Below, in pieces: positions 5,194 to 5,418 of a stretch of 5,418 nt of DNA. How positions within the stretch are numbered: the stretch's first letter is position 1; every line of letters begins with the position of its first letter. The position numbers and the translations under genes are program-made. The stretch lies in assembly GCA_030040815.1 (NCBI GenBank), contig JASHSZ010000155.1, forward strand, positions 1 through 5,418, given 5' to 3'. This stretch comes from Streptosporangiaceae bacterium. GTDB lineage: Bacteria > Actinomycetota > Actinomycetes > Streptosporangiales > Streptosporangiaceae. Under the pieces are notes generated by a model. The model made no database searches. It was not told where the DNA came from and worked only from the letters and a program-made list of their open reading frames with translations.

Positions 5194-5418
5194 TTAAATT
5201 CTTAGATGCTTGAACGCCTCACGCACGATGCTGGCGCCGAGCGCGCCAGCCGCCCCAGTGATTATTCCTTTCGTCATAGTGGTCCCATGCTCGGCACCGA
5301 AGTCTTTGGCCGCTTTCATAATGGGAATTGCTGCCGCGTTGAAACCTTCATTGAAAGCTCCGTGATTAGTCGACGCGTCATAGGAACCCTTGGCGAATCC
5401 AGCGGCAATCGCCACCGG
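5194..5418 (-). CDS. unrecognised small protein, C-terminal part, N-terminus outside window
   Basis: The frame is open to the right edge, where a GTG (5415-5413) is preceded by an in-frame Pro codon and no ribosome site can be checked, so the gene probably starts further upstream. The visible 73 residues include GFAKGSYDASTNHGAFNEGF, an amphipathic middle part and a C-terminal glycine-zipper-like run, GIITGAAGALGAS, followed by a basic tail (REAFKHLRI). Such Gly-xxx-Gly runs are seen in membrane-inserting or bacteriocin-like peptides, but this is only a resemblance. Codons are less GC-biased than in the left-hand genes (ATT, AAT, AAA, TCT-like choices, TTA/CTA nearby, TAA stop), which suggests transfer from another genome. 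I do not recognise a family. Confidence 0.6.
   Translation of the reverse strand, partial: PVAIAAGFAKGSYDASTNHGAFNEGFNAAAIPIMKAAKDFGAEHGTTMTKGIITGAAGALGASIVREAFKHLRI

Noticed and set aside
5004..5213. 69-codon plus-strand open frame from GTG
   Set aside because: Overlaps the end of the minus-strand gene, is Arg/Gly/Pro-rich and has no ribosome site.

Overview
The window is high-GC DNA. Its clear genes strongly prefer G or C at third codon positions and mostly carry purine-rich Shine-Dalgarno sites. Gene families (actinobacterial-type L,D-transpeptidase, spectinomycin-kinase-like phosphotransferase, ABC-2 permease ending in RRM-ITRDA, secreted ricin-type lectin repeats) point to a filamentous actinomycete, Streptomyces or a relative. 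Genus cannot be fixed from this sequence.

Left part (1-2692) is gene-dense and looks like ordinary chromosome. It opens with the 3' part of a secreted L,D-transpeptidase gene (+). A ureidoglycolate lyase family gene (-) converges on it. That gene is divergent from a small single-domain cupin gene (+), and the 61-bp gap between their starts carries an inverted repeat that may be a shared operator. An APH-fold phosphotransferase (+) follows, with promoter-like hexamers placed so that the transcript would be leaderless. The lyase and cupin may act together in ureide or small-molecule metabolism, but only their divergence and shared gap support this.

Right part (2693-5418) is gene-poor and looks like accessory or decayed DNA. 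It holds the C-terminal remnant of an ABC-2 type transporter permease (-) with an in-frame (GGT)8 microsatellite, one well-formed gene for a secreted 172-aa protein with ricin-B-lectin-like repeats (+), and two adjacent strong hairpins about 60 nt beyond that gene. At the right edge is the 3' end of an unrecognised gene (-) with a glycine-zipper-like C-terminus and less GC-biased codons.

The least explained signal is a pair of about 75-bp direct repeats (3078-3152 and 4919-4994), 1.84 kb apart. Each carries a GCATG-type inverted repeat (a perfect 16-bp palindrome in the second copy) followed 22 bp after its start by an identical 13-mer. They bracket the permease remnant and the lectin gene. 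They could be a dispersed genomic repeat, a recombination site or a structured regulatory element; no recombinase or transposase is visible in the window.
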